A stretch of 64,000 nucleotides of DNA from Neocallimastix lanati (nom. inval.) (GCA_016946835.1 JACVTC010000109.1:147501-211500), one strand, 5' to 3'; positions 38,461 through 52,225 are shown, counted from the first letter of the stretch. Numbers and translations are program-made. Notes: generated by a model not told the origin, from the letters alone.

Positions 38461-39452
38461 CCTTAATCCTTATTCTTTAATTCTTAAATTATTGAAATTT
38501 AAAATTTAATAATTATCTTGTTTTATTTTATTTTATTATTATTATTATTATTATTGCCTATTTCCGTGATTTGTTTATTTTTGTAAAGGGTTATTATTTG
38601 AAAATTTTAATTTATTACTATTTAACCCTTTTTAAATAATAACTGTATTTTTAGTGTTTTTAACGTTATTTTAAATAATAAAATGTTTTTGAAAAATGTT
38701 GTTTATTATTATAAATTGTATAAGAAGGCATACAAAAAATATTTAATTCTATTGTTTTCTCGACAACACCCTCTCCTGAAATTCGTAATCCCAACGAATT
38801 TATTGAAAATTTTAATTTTTAATTGAAAAAAATTTTTTTTCTATTACTTCTTTTGAGAAGAGGTAATTCCTTCAAATAGATTACTTGTCTCTTTTTAAAT
38901 TTCGAAATTTCGAAATTTAGAAAATTTGGTTAAAATTAAATCTTTGTTATAAAATTTGATATAGAATACTTCGAAAATCATAAAATAAATATATATTTCG
39001 GTTGTAAGTTGTCGAGATCAGTAATTGAAATTGCGAAATGTTTAAATTTCATAATTGAAAAAAATTATTTTATTAATAAAAACGTTATTTTTTTTAGTAA
39101 TTCTAAAGAATTTAAAATATATTAAAATATTCAAAAATTTAAAAATCTGGTTTTTGAAAATTTTTAAAATTTTGAAATTTTAATTGCTGATGGTAATTTA
39201 TTGATAGTGATTTCTATAATTTCCATTGATTATTATAATAGAATAATATTAAATTTAAATATAAATATTTATATCATTAGTTTAAATTTAAGTTTATATT
39301 ATTAATATTAGGTTATAATTATAAAATATATTAGATTATAATTAGAAATATATTTGTACTTAAAGATCATTAAATCATACAATAGTTATTAGTTTAACAA
39401 ACCTAAATATTAATAATATTATGAACAAATGATCTAGTGGTCAATAACTTTG
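38461..39452. other. Upstream flank of the copia Gag fossil, LTR-like remnants
   Basis: On the minus strand a purine tract (CAGGAGAGGG) followed by TGTTGTCGAGAAAA near 38755-38785 has the look of a polypurine tract plus LTR start. TGTCGAGA-like sequence recurs at about 39008. AT-rich otherwise, no coding content. Confidence 0.45.
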
Positions 39453-40184
39453 TGTAAAGATTTAATAAAATCTTTAATAATTAATTATGTAATAATTAAT
39501 TAATGTATATTAATTATAAATCTATGTAAACTTTTCATAAAGAATAAATTATTATGTAAATAATTTTGGATAATAAATTTAATTTAAATAATTTTATATA
39601 AGTCAGTTAATTTTGTCTAGTTTATTTAATTTAGTTATTTTATTTAACTTAATTAATTTAGTTTAGTTTGTTCAAAATACTTTAAAATTAATTTCGGAAT
39701 AGTATTAAATTGTTAAAATTAGTTTAAATAGTTTATAAAAATAGTTTTGAATTGTAAATATATTAACATTAGTATTAGTAATATTTATATAATAAGTAGA
39801 TAATAAATGAAATTTTATTGAATTTAATTATTATTGTAAATAAGTTGAAAGCTTATTGAATTAATTATTGTTTAGTTTTAGTTAATTATTATTTAATAAA
39901 ATTATTAGTAAATATTTTGTTTATAAATAAATAATAATATATGTAAATTAGATAGAAATAATATATTATAATATAATCATGAAAAAATATAAATACATGT
40001 AATTTTCACTATTTAAATTGATGTATTAATTATTGACTATCAACTAGTTAATAACAATAAGTGTTATGTTTTTCTTAATTAATAAAGATTATTTTATTTA
40101 AAAAAAATTTTTATTACGTGTTCTTTTAATTTTAGTGTTAAAATTTTGTTATTTGTAATATGTTTCCATTAGAACATTTTACAT
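39453..40184 (+). mobile_element. Solo LTR, family B
   Basis: 732 bp, starts TGTAAAGATTTAATAAAATC, ends TTAGAACATTTTACA. The flanks are CTTTG (39448-39452) and TTTTG (40185-40189), a 4/5 match consistent with a mutated target duplication. Core ATATAATCATGAAAAAATATAAATACATG near 39970. Confidence 0.8.
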
Positions 40185-40189
40185 TTTGA

Positions 40190-42185
40190 TACATTTTGCA
40201 AAAAAAAAAAAATTATATTTTAATTATTTAATACATTTGATTTCTACAATTTATTAATTATACATTAACTGTAGAAATTAATAGAATTCCTCGGTTAAAA
40301 TTATTTGTTCAGAAATTATTAGAAAATTCTGGTTTTAGAAATTAATTTATTATTTTTATCATATGATTCATTTTCATTAATCTATTACTTGAACATTTTA
40401 TATTTTTCAATTATGAAACTATTTATCCGAAAAAAGTATAAATATGAGTGATTTCTTCATTAAAAATATTTTAAATTAAGTTTTTATTAGTAATATTTTG
40501 GAGGGACTATTAATAATAAATATGATAAAGGGTTACATAATTTAACACCCATCTATTCGAGTTGTACTAAGAAAAGTTTTATTACTCTATAATAAATAAT
40601 ATCAATTTGGCACTTAAGGAATATGACACAGCCCTCTATTCGTTAATAGGAGGCTGGGTTTACAAATGTATTTATAATTTATTAATTTTAACAATTTATC
40701 TTTTATTTAATAATAAAATAATTTTGTTAATACAATTTACATTAATAGTAACGCTAATGCGTTACAGATTCAATTACATGATTTATTAATATCAATATAT
40801 TATTTTATTTTTTCAAATATAATAATTATCTAAATTTCATGATTAACAACTAAACCTCATATTAGTAATACAACTTCAACCCTGATAATAGTTTTTTAGA
40901 TAATTAATAATTTTATATTATTTCTTATATTCTTATATACTATAAATAAGTAATAATTATTATATCTTAAAATTTTTACATTTTATATATATAATTAGTT
41001 GTTACACTTTCATTTTAATTATTTTCTTAGAAACTAATAATATTATATTTTTTTAACGAATATAATTTAAAATTTTTTTTTTTTTTTTATCATTTTACAT
41101 AATTACTATTATTACTATTATTATTTTTAGATATATAAGGTATAAAAAGTAGTTTAATGTCATTATTAGTTATTATAATAAAAAATAATAATAATAATTA
41201 ATAATAATATTATATTGTTATATACTATTAAAATTTTGTTAATCATGAAGCACTTTTAATTATGAATTCTTTTATATATCTGTTATTTTATCCCTTTTCC
41301 TTTTTTTTTTTTTTTTTTTTTTTTTTGTAAACATATATATTAACAGGTATCTACTATAATAGTAATATATTAATAATAACAGATACAATTTAATTAGAGT
41401 ATTTTTTTTAATTGTTTATAATATTAATTGAAGATCGTAAAATATATGTTGTAAATATAAATCATAATTAAATTTTGATAATCTTAAAAGTCGTTGTAAA
41501 TATAAATCATAATTAAATTTTGATATTCTTAAAAGTCAATAATATTACATAATATCAATTCATTTTTTAATAATAATTCTAGAATTTTTGATTTTCATAT
41601 GTCTTAATGGTTAGTAATATAAAATTAACTGTAGTGCAATATATAATATTAACTACTCAAACCGATATTGGATAACATAAATAAATAAACAATTTATCAA
41701 ATATATTTATTAAATCATATTAATTTTGTAAAAAATATCATAAATATTTAGAAAACAATTGATTGTTCATGTGATTAATATCAAGCCACAAACATTTATG
41801 AATATCCTATTTTTTTTTTTCCTTACTTAATCCATGACATTATTTTTAATCTTATTCGACATTTAAAAAACTTTAATTAAATATAGTTTCGATTAATGAT
41901 TATAAGTAATAATAAAATTGTTTATATATAATAATATAATGAGTTACTATTATTTTTTATTAAATAGAAAATATATTTAAATACATCTACATATATATTA
42001 TTTAAAAATTTTAAAAGTTACACATTTTTTTTAAAAAAAAAATGTTGATAAAATCGAAAATTATTTTAAGATATTATCCATATCATTTTTATATATATTT
42101 ATTAATTTTTTTATTTTTTTTATTTTTTTTAAATTAATATAAACAATTTATATTAACTCTTCATTCACATATATCATAAATCAAT
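40190..42185. other. Long AT-rich gene-free stretch
   Basis: No gene supported. 40500-40680 is more complex and contains an imperfect hairpin GCCCTCTATT-cgtt-AATAGGAGGC at about 40630-40653. A poly-T run lies at 41300-41326. A roughly 56-bp direct repeat (GTTGTAAATATAAATCATAATTAAATTTTGAT...CTTAAAAGTC) lies at about 41439-41535. Confidence 0.55.
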
Positions 42186-42189
42186 TTAC

Positions 42190-44600
42190 TAATATCATTT
42201 ATGGATGGGAGACGAAAAACGTATATATATAATTTTTAAATAATCTTAAAAAAACAAAACTATTTATTAATATTATTTATTAATATTATTTATTAATATT
42301 ATTTATTTAGATTTATTAATCTAGATTAAAAAAGAAAATCTATTTATGTAAAACAATAAATTTGTGACTAAAGTAAAAAATTTTCAATAGACTTCATTGA
42401 GAAAAAAAAAAAAAAAAGTATAAAAATTAGTAATACGTATATACATTTTTAGAGGTTCTTCATTTCATAATAAAAGAATAAAAGGAATAAAATATATATA
42501 ATAAAATAAAAAGTTAAGTAATATTTAATTACTTTAATTAAAAATAACGAGAAAAAAATCATGTATAAAACTTCTTTTTCTTTTTTTTTTTTTTTTTATT
42601 TTAACATTATTTTATTATATTATATTTTAATTTTTTTTTAATCTTATTTCATTTTCATTTTTACTTTTTTATTTTATTTTATTTTATTATATTATATTTA
42701 ATGAACATTTATTAATGGCTCAAATTCTGTAACCTTTAAATAATAGAGGTGTACCAAATGAATATTCAAATGAGGCTGGAACATTAATAACTCTAAAATA
42801 GAACATTTATTCATATTAATATATAAAATATTTAATAAAAAATATTTATTTTATAAACCTATAAATTAATGTAAATATATAACCTTATATATTTTATATA
42901 AAATTAAATAAAATGAGATGAAATATAAAGACTTTATAAACCTTTTCTTTTTTTTTTTTTTTTAAGTTATTACTCTATTTCTTTTGATAGTTTATAAGTT
43001 AATGTTCATAAATGATATTTAAATTCATAGAATTAACTTATTAACTAAAGATTTCTTAATGTTCATAAATAATATTTAAATTCATTGAATTAAAAAAGTC
43101 AACTTTTTATATACATATATGATAGTAATAATAAATACAATTTAAAAATAAACCTCATATACATTTATTGTCTCCCTTAAATATATTAAGAACCAAGATA
43201 TATCAAAATTTATTAATAAATCTATATAAATTAAAGATCTAAATTATTTAATTGATTATTAATATAAATATAGATATAATTTATATTTTAATCTATTTTT
43301 TTTGTATATTACAATATATTTATAAATGTTTATTTTTAAAAATTCGTTATTACGTAAAAATTATATATAAATATTTATAATAATGTTAGTCATATCACAA
43401 TCAATAATTTATTAATATATTTTTTTTTATTTATTTTATTATTTTTTTATATATTAAAAGAGAGTAGTAAAAGAATATATAATTTTTATTAAATATTTTA
43501 AAAGGGGAAAAGGGATAATATTAAACATAAACAAACCAACAAAACATTTATATATTAAAAATATTACATTAAAGAATTACATTTGATAAAGTATGTATAA
43601 TAATAATATTTATAGAATAATTAGAAATATAATTATATTTATATTCATTAATATGATCTATAGATCCTTGTTTTTATTATTATTATTATTATTTTATTTT
43701 ATTTTATTTTATTTTTTTGTTTATATATTTTTTAATTTATTTTTTTAATTATGACTTATTTAATTAAAAATAAAAGAAAAAAAAATTAATAAGAATATTA
43801 TTTTTATTATGAGAAATATGTAAATTAAATTAATTATAATTTTTAATAATTTAATATGAAATTTGATAAGAAATATATAAATTGTAATTTTAATTATTTA
43901 ATATTATAAATAATAAATAATAATAAGTGATTTGTTTCTTATTTTTCCAGCCTCATTAGAATATACTAAAAATGCGCCTCTTCACATTAATTATCTCCAA
44001 AAAGAATGATAAAAAATTTTTTTTATATATTAAAATGGCTATGTACTACATCAAAAAAAAAAAAAAAAAAAAAATAAAAAAAAAAAAATAAAAAAAATTT
44101 TTTTTTTAATAAAAGTTTATTAAATAAAATTGGATTAAATCAATTAAATTAAAAAAACTCAATTTTCTGAAAATTATAGTTCACTTTTAATTAATAAAAT
44201 AAGCTTTTTTTTTTTTTTAAGTAAAATAATAAGATTTATTTATTTATAGATTTATCAATAGTATATTTTTGATATTATTTCATATTAAAGTAATTAACTA
44301 TTTAAAAATTAGTATTTTAAAAACAAAAAGTTCAGTAATATTATTATTTTTTTTAATTTTGATCCTTAAATAACTAATATGATTAATATTACTAGAATTT
44401 TATATTTTGTTATAAAAAAGATAACTATAAAATTTTTGTGTTTTATATTCACTAAAATAGAATAATTTTCCTTTTTCATAAAACATGTTTATTATTAAAA
44501 ATAAAAATATCGATGAAAAAATGTTTTTCTTATAAAAATTTATTAAATCAATAAAATCATCTTATAAAATTATTTCCGTTTTACGTCTCCCAGCTAAAGT
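42190..44600. repeat. Large diverged inverted duplication, with matched exon-like patches
   Basis: The outer words GGGAGACGAAAAACG (42207) and, reversed, GGGAGACGTAAAACGG (44580-44595) are inverted copies. Inside, CCAGCCTCATTTGAATATTC (minus strand, about 42745-42770) is mirrored by CCAGCCTCATTAGAATATAC (plus strand, about 43948-43967). Between these landmarks the arms are low complexity and match poorly. Interpretation is open: an old inverted duplication of a gene 3' end, or a decayed TIR element. Confidence 0.4.
42720..42792 (-). other. Candidate terminal exon of an unrecognised gene
   Basis: After an acceptor-like TATTTTAG the minus strand reads VINVPASFEYSFGTPLLFKG, then YRI and a stop. 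It has normal-looking amino acid content in an otherwise empty region. No upstream exons could be assembled with confidence. A mirrored copy on the plus strand (43951-44010, PASLEYTKNAPLHINYL) is also preceded by TTTTTCCAG. Unrecognised; it could equally be part of a repeat. Confidence 0.25.
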
Positions 44601-44689
44601 TGATATATTAATTAATTGAAAATTTTTTTTAAACATTTTTAATCATAAGATTAAATTTCTATCGATAACGAAATTAATTCGCGAATAAA

Positions 44690-44870
44690 ATAAAAAAAAT
44701 AATAATAATAAAAATAAAAATAAAAAAAAAATAAAAAAAAAAAATAATAATAATAAAAATAAAAATAAAAAAAAAGATAAAAAAAAAAATAATAATAATA
44801 ATAATAAAAATAAAAATAAAAAAAAAGATAAAAAAAAATAATAAAAATAATAATAATAATAAAAAACTTG
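44690..44870. repeat. A-rich minisatellite
   Basis: Three diverged units of about 60 bp built from (AAT)4-6, two AAAAAT and an AAAAAAGATAAAAAAAA word. Non-coding. Confidence 0.85.
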
Positions 44871-44899
44871 TAAATAATATTAGTAATATTAAAGGTTAA

Positions 44900-45893
44900 G
44901 TTTTTCATTTATATATAAAATAAGTAAAATATAAAAAAATATAAAAAAAAAGATTTTGAATAATTAAAACATTATATTAAATTACTTATTTATATTATTA
45001 CTTAATTTTATTTTATCTAATCTCAAATGTTATTATAATATTAAAGATTTTATATAATAATAAAATACCTTTCTCCCATATTAATTATCTTTATTTAATT
45101 GCGTTTATTGTTACTTTTATTTTATTTGTTCTAATTTCTTTGTTTAATAGTTTTCATAGTTTATTCTCTGTAAAAACTTTTATTATTATTATTCTTTTAT
45201 TTATTTTTTTTTTATCTTTTATTTTTTATTTTTTTCATGTTTTGTTTTTTATTGTTTTGTTTATTCAATATTTATTTCATTGTTTATGTATTGAGTTATT
45301 TCATTAATTAATGAAATTGACAATTTCAATTTAATTAATGAATTTAAGGATTGAATTATATTTTTTTTAATTTATTATAAATTAATTTTCATATATATTT
45401 ATAATACAATATATTGTTTTATAAATAGATATATTATATTTATAAGATTATAGATCATATTATATAAACGTATCATTGATAATACCCAGCCACATTGAAA
45501 ATTTACATTAATTTGATATATTTGATTATATTTATAATTACTAATAAAAAACTTTATTTTTAATATCTTTTACCCAATTTTGTGAAATAGCTTTACTATA
45601 CAGCCATATTAAAAAAAAAACAATAAAAAGTGAATAACAATTTTAAAATTTTTTGTTATCAACCAATCATTTTTGAAGATTTAAGATTTACTTTTTTTAT
45701 TATTTTTACTATGCTAAAATTAATATTTAATATATTATTTTGTATATTATATGATATATTATTTAATCATAATATTATTAAACACCATTTCAGTATAAAA
45801 GAAATTAATTTTACTTTATTTTTTTTTTTCTTTGCAAATAATATATTTAATATTTTATTATCAACAAAAATTAAATAAAAGTTATAAACAAAC
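44900..45893. other. Upstream region of the transaldolase gene
   Basis: No conserved gene seen. An 82-codon Phe/Ile-rich frame at 45630-45878 reads like translated AT leader and ends just before the transaldolase ATG, so it is probably 5' UTR. Confidence 0.55.
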
Positions 45894-47362
45894 ATGTCTG
45901 CTCTTGAACAACTTAAGAAGTACACTACCGTTGTCGCTGATACTGGTGACTTTGAAGGTATATTATTATACAGATACTTTTTTATTTCATTAATAAAAAA
46001 TTAAAAAAAATATAATAATAATAAAGGAGTAGTTATATTTAGGATAAATAATCGAATCAATATTAATGAAATTATATATATTAGAAAATTTAATATAAAG
46101 TTAATAAAAGAAAAAAAGTTGAAAAAATTGCAATTTTAAATAAAAAAAATTTTTAAAAAGAGAAACAAAAGAAAAAATATGACAAATAAATTAATTTTTA
46201 TTGAAAATATAAAAAATAATTTTAAATATTGATATCAATAAATAGCTATTTCTCAATTTAAGCCACAAGATGCTACCACCAACCCATCTCTTATGCTTCA
46301 AGCTTCTCAAAAGGAACAATACGCTTTCCTTATTGACAATGCTATTGGTTACGCTAAGTCTAAGTCTAAGTAAGTTTTATAAAAATAATAATAATATTAA
46401 AAAAAGATAAAATAAAGATAAAATAAATAAATTAAGATAAAAAAAATAAAGAATAGTTTTATTCATAAAATATTGTTTAAAGAAAAGAAAAGAAAAAAAT
46501 TTATAGATTATAAAAAGTAGATATTTTAACTAAAAGTTATTAATATTTTATAAAAATAAATAAATAAAATAAAATAAATAGGGATCTTGAAGAACAAATT
46601 GCTTGGGCTGCCGATAAGCTTATTGTTAACTTCGGTTGTGAAATTTTAAAGGTTATTCCAGGTCGTGTTTCTACTGAAGTTAATGCAAAATTATCTTTCA
46701 ACAAGGAAGCTACTATTGAAAAGGCTAAGAGATTAATTGCTCTTTACGAAGAAGAAGGTGTCAGCAAGGAACGTGTTTTAATTAAGATTGCTTCTACTTG
46801 GGAAGGTATTCAAGCTGCTCAAGAATTAGAAAAGAAGTACGGTATTCACTGTAACTTAACTCTTCTTTTCGGTTTCCCACAAGCTGTTGCCTGTGCTGAA
46901 GCTAAGGTTACTTTAATTTCACCATTCGTTGGTCGTATTCTTGACTGGTACAAGAAGAACACCGGTAAGACCTACGAATCTGTTGAAGACCCAGGTGTCC
47001 TCTCCGTTCAAAAGATCTACAATTACTACAAGAAGTACGATTACAAGACCATTGTTATGGGTGCTTCATTCCGTAACACTGGTGAAATTGAACAACTTGT
47101 TGGTGTTGATTATTTAACTATTTCTCCAAAACTTCTTACTGAATTACAAGAATCCAATAAGACTTTAGAACCAAAATTAACTGTTAAGGCTGCTAAGGAC
47201 ATGGAAATTCCACGTGTTAGTTACATTAAGGATGAAGCTGCTTTCCGTTGGGATATGAACCAAGATACTATGGCTACTGAAAAGTTAAGTGAAGGTATTA
47301 GAAAGTTTGGTGAAGACCAAGTTAAGTTAGAAAACATGTTAAAGGAAAAATTAACTAACTAA
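45894..47362 (+). CDS. TAL1: Transaldolase
   Basis: Class I aldolase of the non-oxidative pentose phosphate pathway. It moves a dihydroxyacetone unit from sedoheptulose 7-phosphate to glyceraldehyde 3-phosphate in the cytosol. Three exons, 45894-45957, 46246-46369 and 46582-47362, join in frame to 322 residues, the usual length. Landmarks: [33 protein letters not shown] (the transaldolase signature), [26 protein letters not shown] containing the Schiff-base Lys (KIASTWEG), [43 protein letters not shown]. All catalytic surroundings look intact. Codon use is strikingly biased to C/T-ending and AAG codons compared with the other genes here (for example AAGAAGTAC), suggesting high expression. Introns lie only in the first fifth of the gene. 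Confidence 0.97.
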
Positions 47363-48353
47363 ATATAGAAATAGAAAATTTGGAAATCATAAACACATAA
47401 TTAAAAAAAAAATAATTTTTTTTTAATTAAATTAACATCATAATTTATCTAAAAAATAAACAAACAGTATATATAAAATAGTATATAATAAAACTAGAGC
47501 AAATAATAAAATATTAGGGGAAAATTTTATTATTGAAATTAAAGTAAAAAGATTGCAATATATATATTTAATTAAAACATTTCTTATATTTGTTGTGATA
47601 AAACTATTTTTTATTATTTAAAAAAAATAGAAAAAGTTTGAAAACAGCAAAAAATTATTATATAAATAAATAAATAAATAAAATTATTAGCAAATAATAA
47701 AAATAATAAAAATAATAAAAATAATAAAAAAAAATATAAAAATATAAAATAAATAATTTTTTATTTAATTTTTAAATTTTGGAGTGTTTTGATTAAATTA
47801 AATATATGAAAATATTTTTTAATTGTATGTTAAAATATAGTATTGTATGAGTATTAAATTATTGAAGAGTAAACTTTCAATTATTAAACGATATAATAGT
47901 TTTAAATAAAAAAAGAATGTATACAATATATTATTTTATGATTAAGTGTAAAACAATAGATTATAATTAAATAAAGACTAATGAAGAATATATAAAAAAA
48001 TTTATCAATAAAAAATCTAAAAATTAAAGAATATTTAAAAAAAATTTTTATTCTCTAATGAACAGTACAGTACATTCTATTTATAGTCTTAAAAAAAAAA
48101 AAAAACAATTTGCATTATGCAGAAGAAAATATAAATAAAAATTAAAAATTGAATTATAATATAATAATATAAAATAAAGTTAGTTTTTTTTTTTTTATGC
48201 ATAATAAATACATTTATTTAAAATGCATTGTATTAATTTATTTAAAATGAAATAACAATAAAAAAGTATAAAAAAAATAAATGAATAAAGAAATAAAAAA
48301 AAAAAAAAATAAAAGAAAAGAGAATATTAAATAATAAAATTTTATTGAAACTG

Positions 48354-48402
<49 letters not shown>

Positions 48403-48542
48403 AAAGTATAATACTAATAGTAATAAAAAAAATAAATGAATAAAGTAATAAATTAATAAAAGAAAAGAGAATATTAAATATTAAAATTTTATTGAAACTG
48501 AAATTAAAAATATATATATATATTATAAATTAAATCTTTTTT

Positions 48543-48575
<33 letters not shown>

Positions 48576-49280
48576 CATGTCACGTCACTATTAAACTTTA
48601 ATTTTTTTTTTAAAAAAAAATAAGTATAATTTATATATAAATATATAGTAATATTATTATTAAAAAGATTACATTTAAATAAATAAATAAAATAAAATAA
48701 AATAAAATAAAATAATAAAAATATTAAAAGGTATTATTAATTTTATTAGTAACTTTAATATTTAATATATTTTTAATATAAAATTCGATAAAAAAAATAA
48801 GTATTAATGTAACTTTTTATTATATATATAAATATTAAATATTTTTTCTTTATTTTTTATTTTTTTAATTTTCAATATAATAATTGTTAAATATGAATAA
48901 TAAATAATACTATTTTTTTTATTTTAATTTTATTAATTTTAATATTTTCGTTTTATTATTATTTTAGTTTTATTATTATTTTAGTTTTATTATTATTTTA
49001 GTTTTATTTTTCAATTTTTATTAAACTTAAAAAGTCTTTTAATCAGAGAGATTTATGTTCACTGTAAATATATTTTTAATAATTTAAATTTATTGATTTA
49101 TTAATTTAATAAAACATTTTTTAAATATTTTAAAATTAATTTTGAAATTAATTTTTTGTATCAATATATATTATATATATATATTTTTTATCTATATATT
49201 AATTAATAATTTAATCTAATTCACATGAATTTATTGAATTTATTTATACATTAATTTATTTTTTAATATTCTTTATATAT
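47363..49280. other. Gene-free AT region downstream of transaldolase
   Basis: 3' UTR and intergenic. A roughly 70-bp direct repeat (AAAAAAATAAATGAATAAAG ... AAAAGAGAATATTAAATA.TAAAATTTTATTGAAACTGAAA) occurs at about 48272-48355 and 48425-48502, separated by a 45-nt poly-A. A poly-T of about 30 nt lies near 48547-48575. Confidence 0.65.
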
Positions 49281-49905
49281 AAATATATTGTTCCTCCATA
49301 ATTCTTCATTTGCTTTTACAGTAGTTTCTTGTTCATCGATGGTGATAATAATTATAGTAGAAACTGGTTTTTGGCTGAATTCTTCCTTTCTCTAATAAAT
49401 TGACCTTCAAATTCAATTTAGTACCATTAGCATTACTTTTGAAAACTTTTAATATATAATAAATTTAACTTTAAAATCATCATCATAAAATTTTTCTTCC
49501 AACTGTAAGCTTTTAATAATTTTTTTTTAAACACTTTCATATTTCTTGAAAATAAAATCTTTACCTATTTACCCCCCCTTTATTTGTCTATTTATTTAAT
49601 ATATATATATATATAGCATATATAAATACATTTTAAATAAAAAAAACATATTATAAAAAAATTATTTGTTTAATCATAAAATGTCAAAAAAAAAAAAAAT
49701 GTTATTATTAATATATATTATGTTTAAAGGTCTAAACATTTTAGAAGAAATAAATAAACTTACTTGGATATCTTTTAATTCATTTGGCATTTCCAGAAGT
49801 TTTGAACTTATTTTCCGCATCAATTTCCAATTATTATTAAATTTAAAAATATTAAATTTTAGCTTTCTACTTTTGCTTCACTATGGAAGATATAATGGTT
49901 ACTAA
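49281..49905 (-). pseudogene. Decayed partial copy of the protein disulfide isomerase gene
   Basis: 49290-49575 aligns by eye with the last exon of the PDI gene at 56230-56545. Shared words in order: CTCCATAATTCTTCATTTGC, GTAGAAACTGG-TTTTGG, AAATTCAATTTAGTACCATTAGCATTACTTTTGAAAAC, TTAAAATCATCATCATAAAA-TTTTTCTTCCAACT, TCATATTTCTTGAAAATAAAATCTTTACC. The HEEL-type end became unreadable and frames are interrupted. 49755-49825 matches exon 3 of the same gene (ACTTGGATATCTTTTAATTC, TTTGGCATTTCCAGAAGTTTTGAACTTATTTTCCGCATCAATT). The exons between them, including the CGHC active-site exon, are missing. It was therefore a genomic duplicate that lost its middle, not a processed copy. Same orientation as the parent, 6.7 kb upstream on the map. 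Confidence 0.82.
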
Positions 49906-50028
49906 TGATTTAGTACTTTCTCTCACCAACCATCTATATATTGGGAATAATAAAAATAGAAATAGTTAAAAGAGATTAATTAAAAATAAATGAAAATTAT
50001 ATATAAATATATATTATTCCAAATTAAT

Positions 50029-50068
<40 letters not shown>

Positions 50069-50420
50069 TTTTTTTTTATTTTAGTGTATTTTATTATAAA
50101 TATATAGATAATAATATAATAAATTAATTAATGATTATCCTGATTTATAAAATTATTTATTTATTTTTTCAATCAGTCTATCATTTGATAAGCCATTCTA
50201 CACCCTTTTAAATATTTTTTAGTTTCAGAATCCAAACTTCCTGAGTTTAAATATATATAGAATAATAATAGAAATAATAATAATAATGGAAATAAATTCC
50301 ATATTTAAAAAATAAATGAAAATTGTAATAACTCTAACTATTTTTCAAATGAAGACTATATTAATTTCACTGGGAATATGTCAATATAAAAAATAATATA
50401 AAATGTAACAACTTAACAGC
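49906..50420. other. Intergenic
   Basis: Poly-T at 50033-50066 and low-complexity AT. A slightly richer patch at 50170-50245 is not recognised and may be the eroded start of the following copia fossil. Confidence 0.5.
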
Positions 50421-50654
<234 letters not shown>

Positions 50655-51984
50655 AACATGGATTATTGATAATGGTTCAAGTTTAAATTTTATAAATAAT
50701 ATAAATTAATTAAATAATATTCAACATTCAAATAATAAAATAATTATATATCCAAATAGAATCATAGATAAGATAAACTGTTCAGGTGCCTATATCGGTA
50801 AATTTAAAAATGATCAATTCAAATTTATCTAATGTTCTTTGCACTCCGAATATTAAAAATAATTTAATATTAACATATCACATATTGAGCTTAGGAAATA
50901 AAATAATTATGGAAAAAATCAATAACAAGGATAGATTACAAATTATTAATAAAATCCTGGTGACAATTCAAATTTTTCTATCCATAGCATTGATTATTCA
51001 ATATAGTATTCTCGTATAGGACATTTCAACAATTATAATAAAATCAAGGATTACATTATTATTAAACATACATCTTTTCACAGAATAAAAAGAATGTTCT
51101 AAATGTAAAATCAACAAATTAAGAAGAAAACCATCTTCTGCTTCTGAATTTTTTACTACTCAATCTTTAGAACTGGTCCATACTAATATTGTAGGGTAAA
51201 TTAGAAACTTCTTTTCAAGGTTATAACTACTAGCTTATTTTCTTTGATGACTTCTCTAGAAAATGTTGAATTTACCTATTGAAAAATAAATCTGATGCTT
51301 AAGATAAATTTATTAATTGTTTTATAAATTAACCTCCAACTTATATAATATTCCTATTAAAACTTTTAAATCTAATAATGATATAGAATATAAAAAAAAA
51401 ATGCTATCTCATTATTGAATAATAATGGAATTCACTTTATACATTCTATTCCTTGGTTATCCCCAACAAAATGGTCACTCTAAACGGTTAAATCAACAAT
51501 AAATAATTGTATTAAAACACTCTTAAAATCTGCAAAATTACCTCTTTCCTTTTGAGATTCTGCCATTCAATTTACCGCTTTCTTATATTACTCAAATTAC
51601 TCAAATTTACATTCTAATATTAACTTCCAAATTCCTAATGAATTATTTTTTTTAATAAACCTGTTGATATTTCTCACATTAATACATTTGGTTGTAAAAC
51701 ATTTTTCTTCAATATTCATAAAACTAATAAATTTGAAAATAACTCTATAAGCAAAGTATTTTTTCTTGGTTATCCTGAAAGTTCTTCTGTTTATCATATT
51801 TTTGATATCTCTACAAATTCTATTATTACTGCTAGAGATGTTTACTTTATGAAAGATATTCCTGGAACCATCGATATTTCTTTTTTTTTTTTTTTTTTCT
51901 TCTAATACTACTGATTCTTCATTCAATTATTCAATTATATCGATTGAGGGGGAAAGTACTAATATACAATCGATAAATTCTAGC

Positions 51985-52075
<91 letters not shown>

Positions 52076-52146
52076 TTAATAATAATAATAATAATAATAT
52101 TAATAATAATAATAATAATAATATTAATAATAATAATAATAATAAT

Positions 52147-52225
<79 letters not shown>

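Noticed and set aside
40607-40789. 60-residue ORF beginning MALKEYDTALYSL
   Set aside because: Short, the second half is AT translation, no start context or splicing support, no family resemblance.
43140-43200. Possible exon on the minus strand (DISWFLIYLRETINVYE)
   Set aside because: Donor would be GTTTAT with no matching acceptor or frame to the candidate exon at 42720-42792.
45630-45878. 82-residue ORF just before transaldolase
   Set aside because: Phe/Ile/Asn-rich translation of AT leader with no domain; ends at the transaldolase ATG, so most likely 5' UTR.
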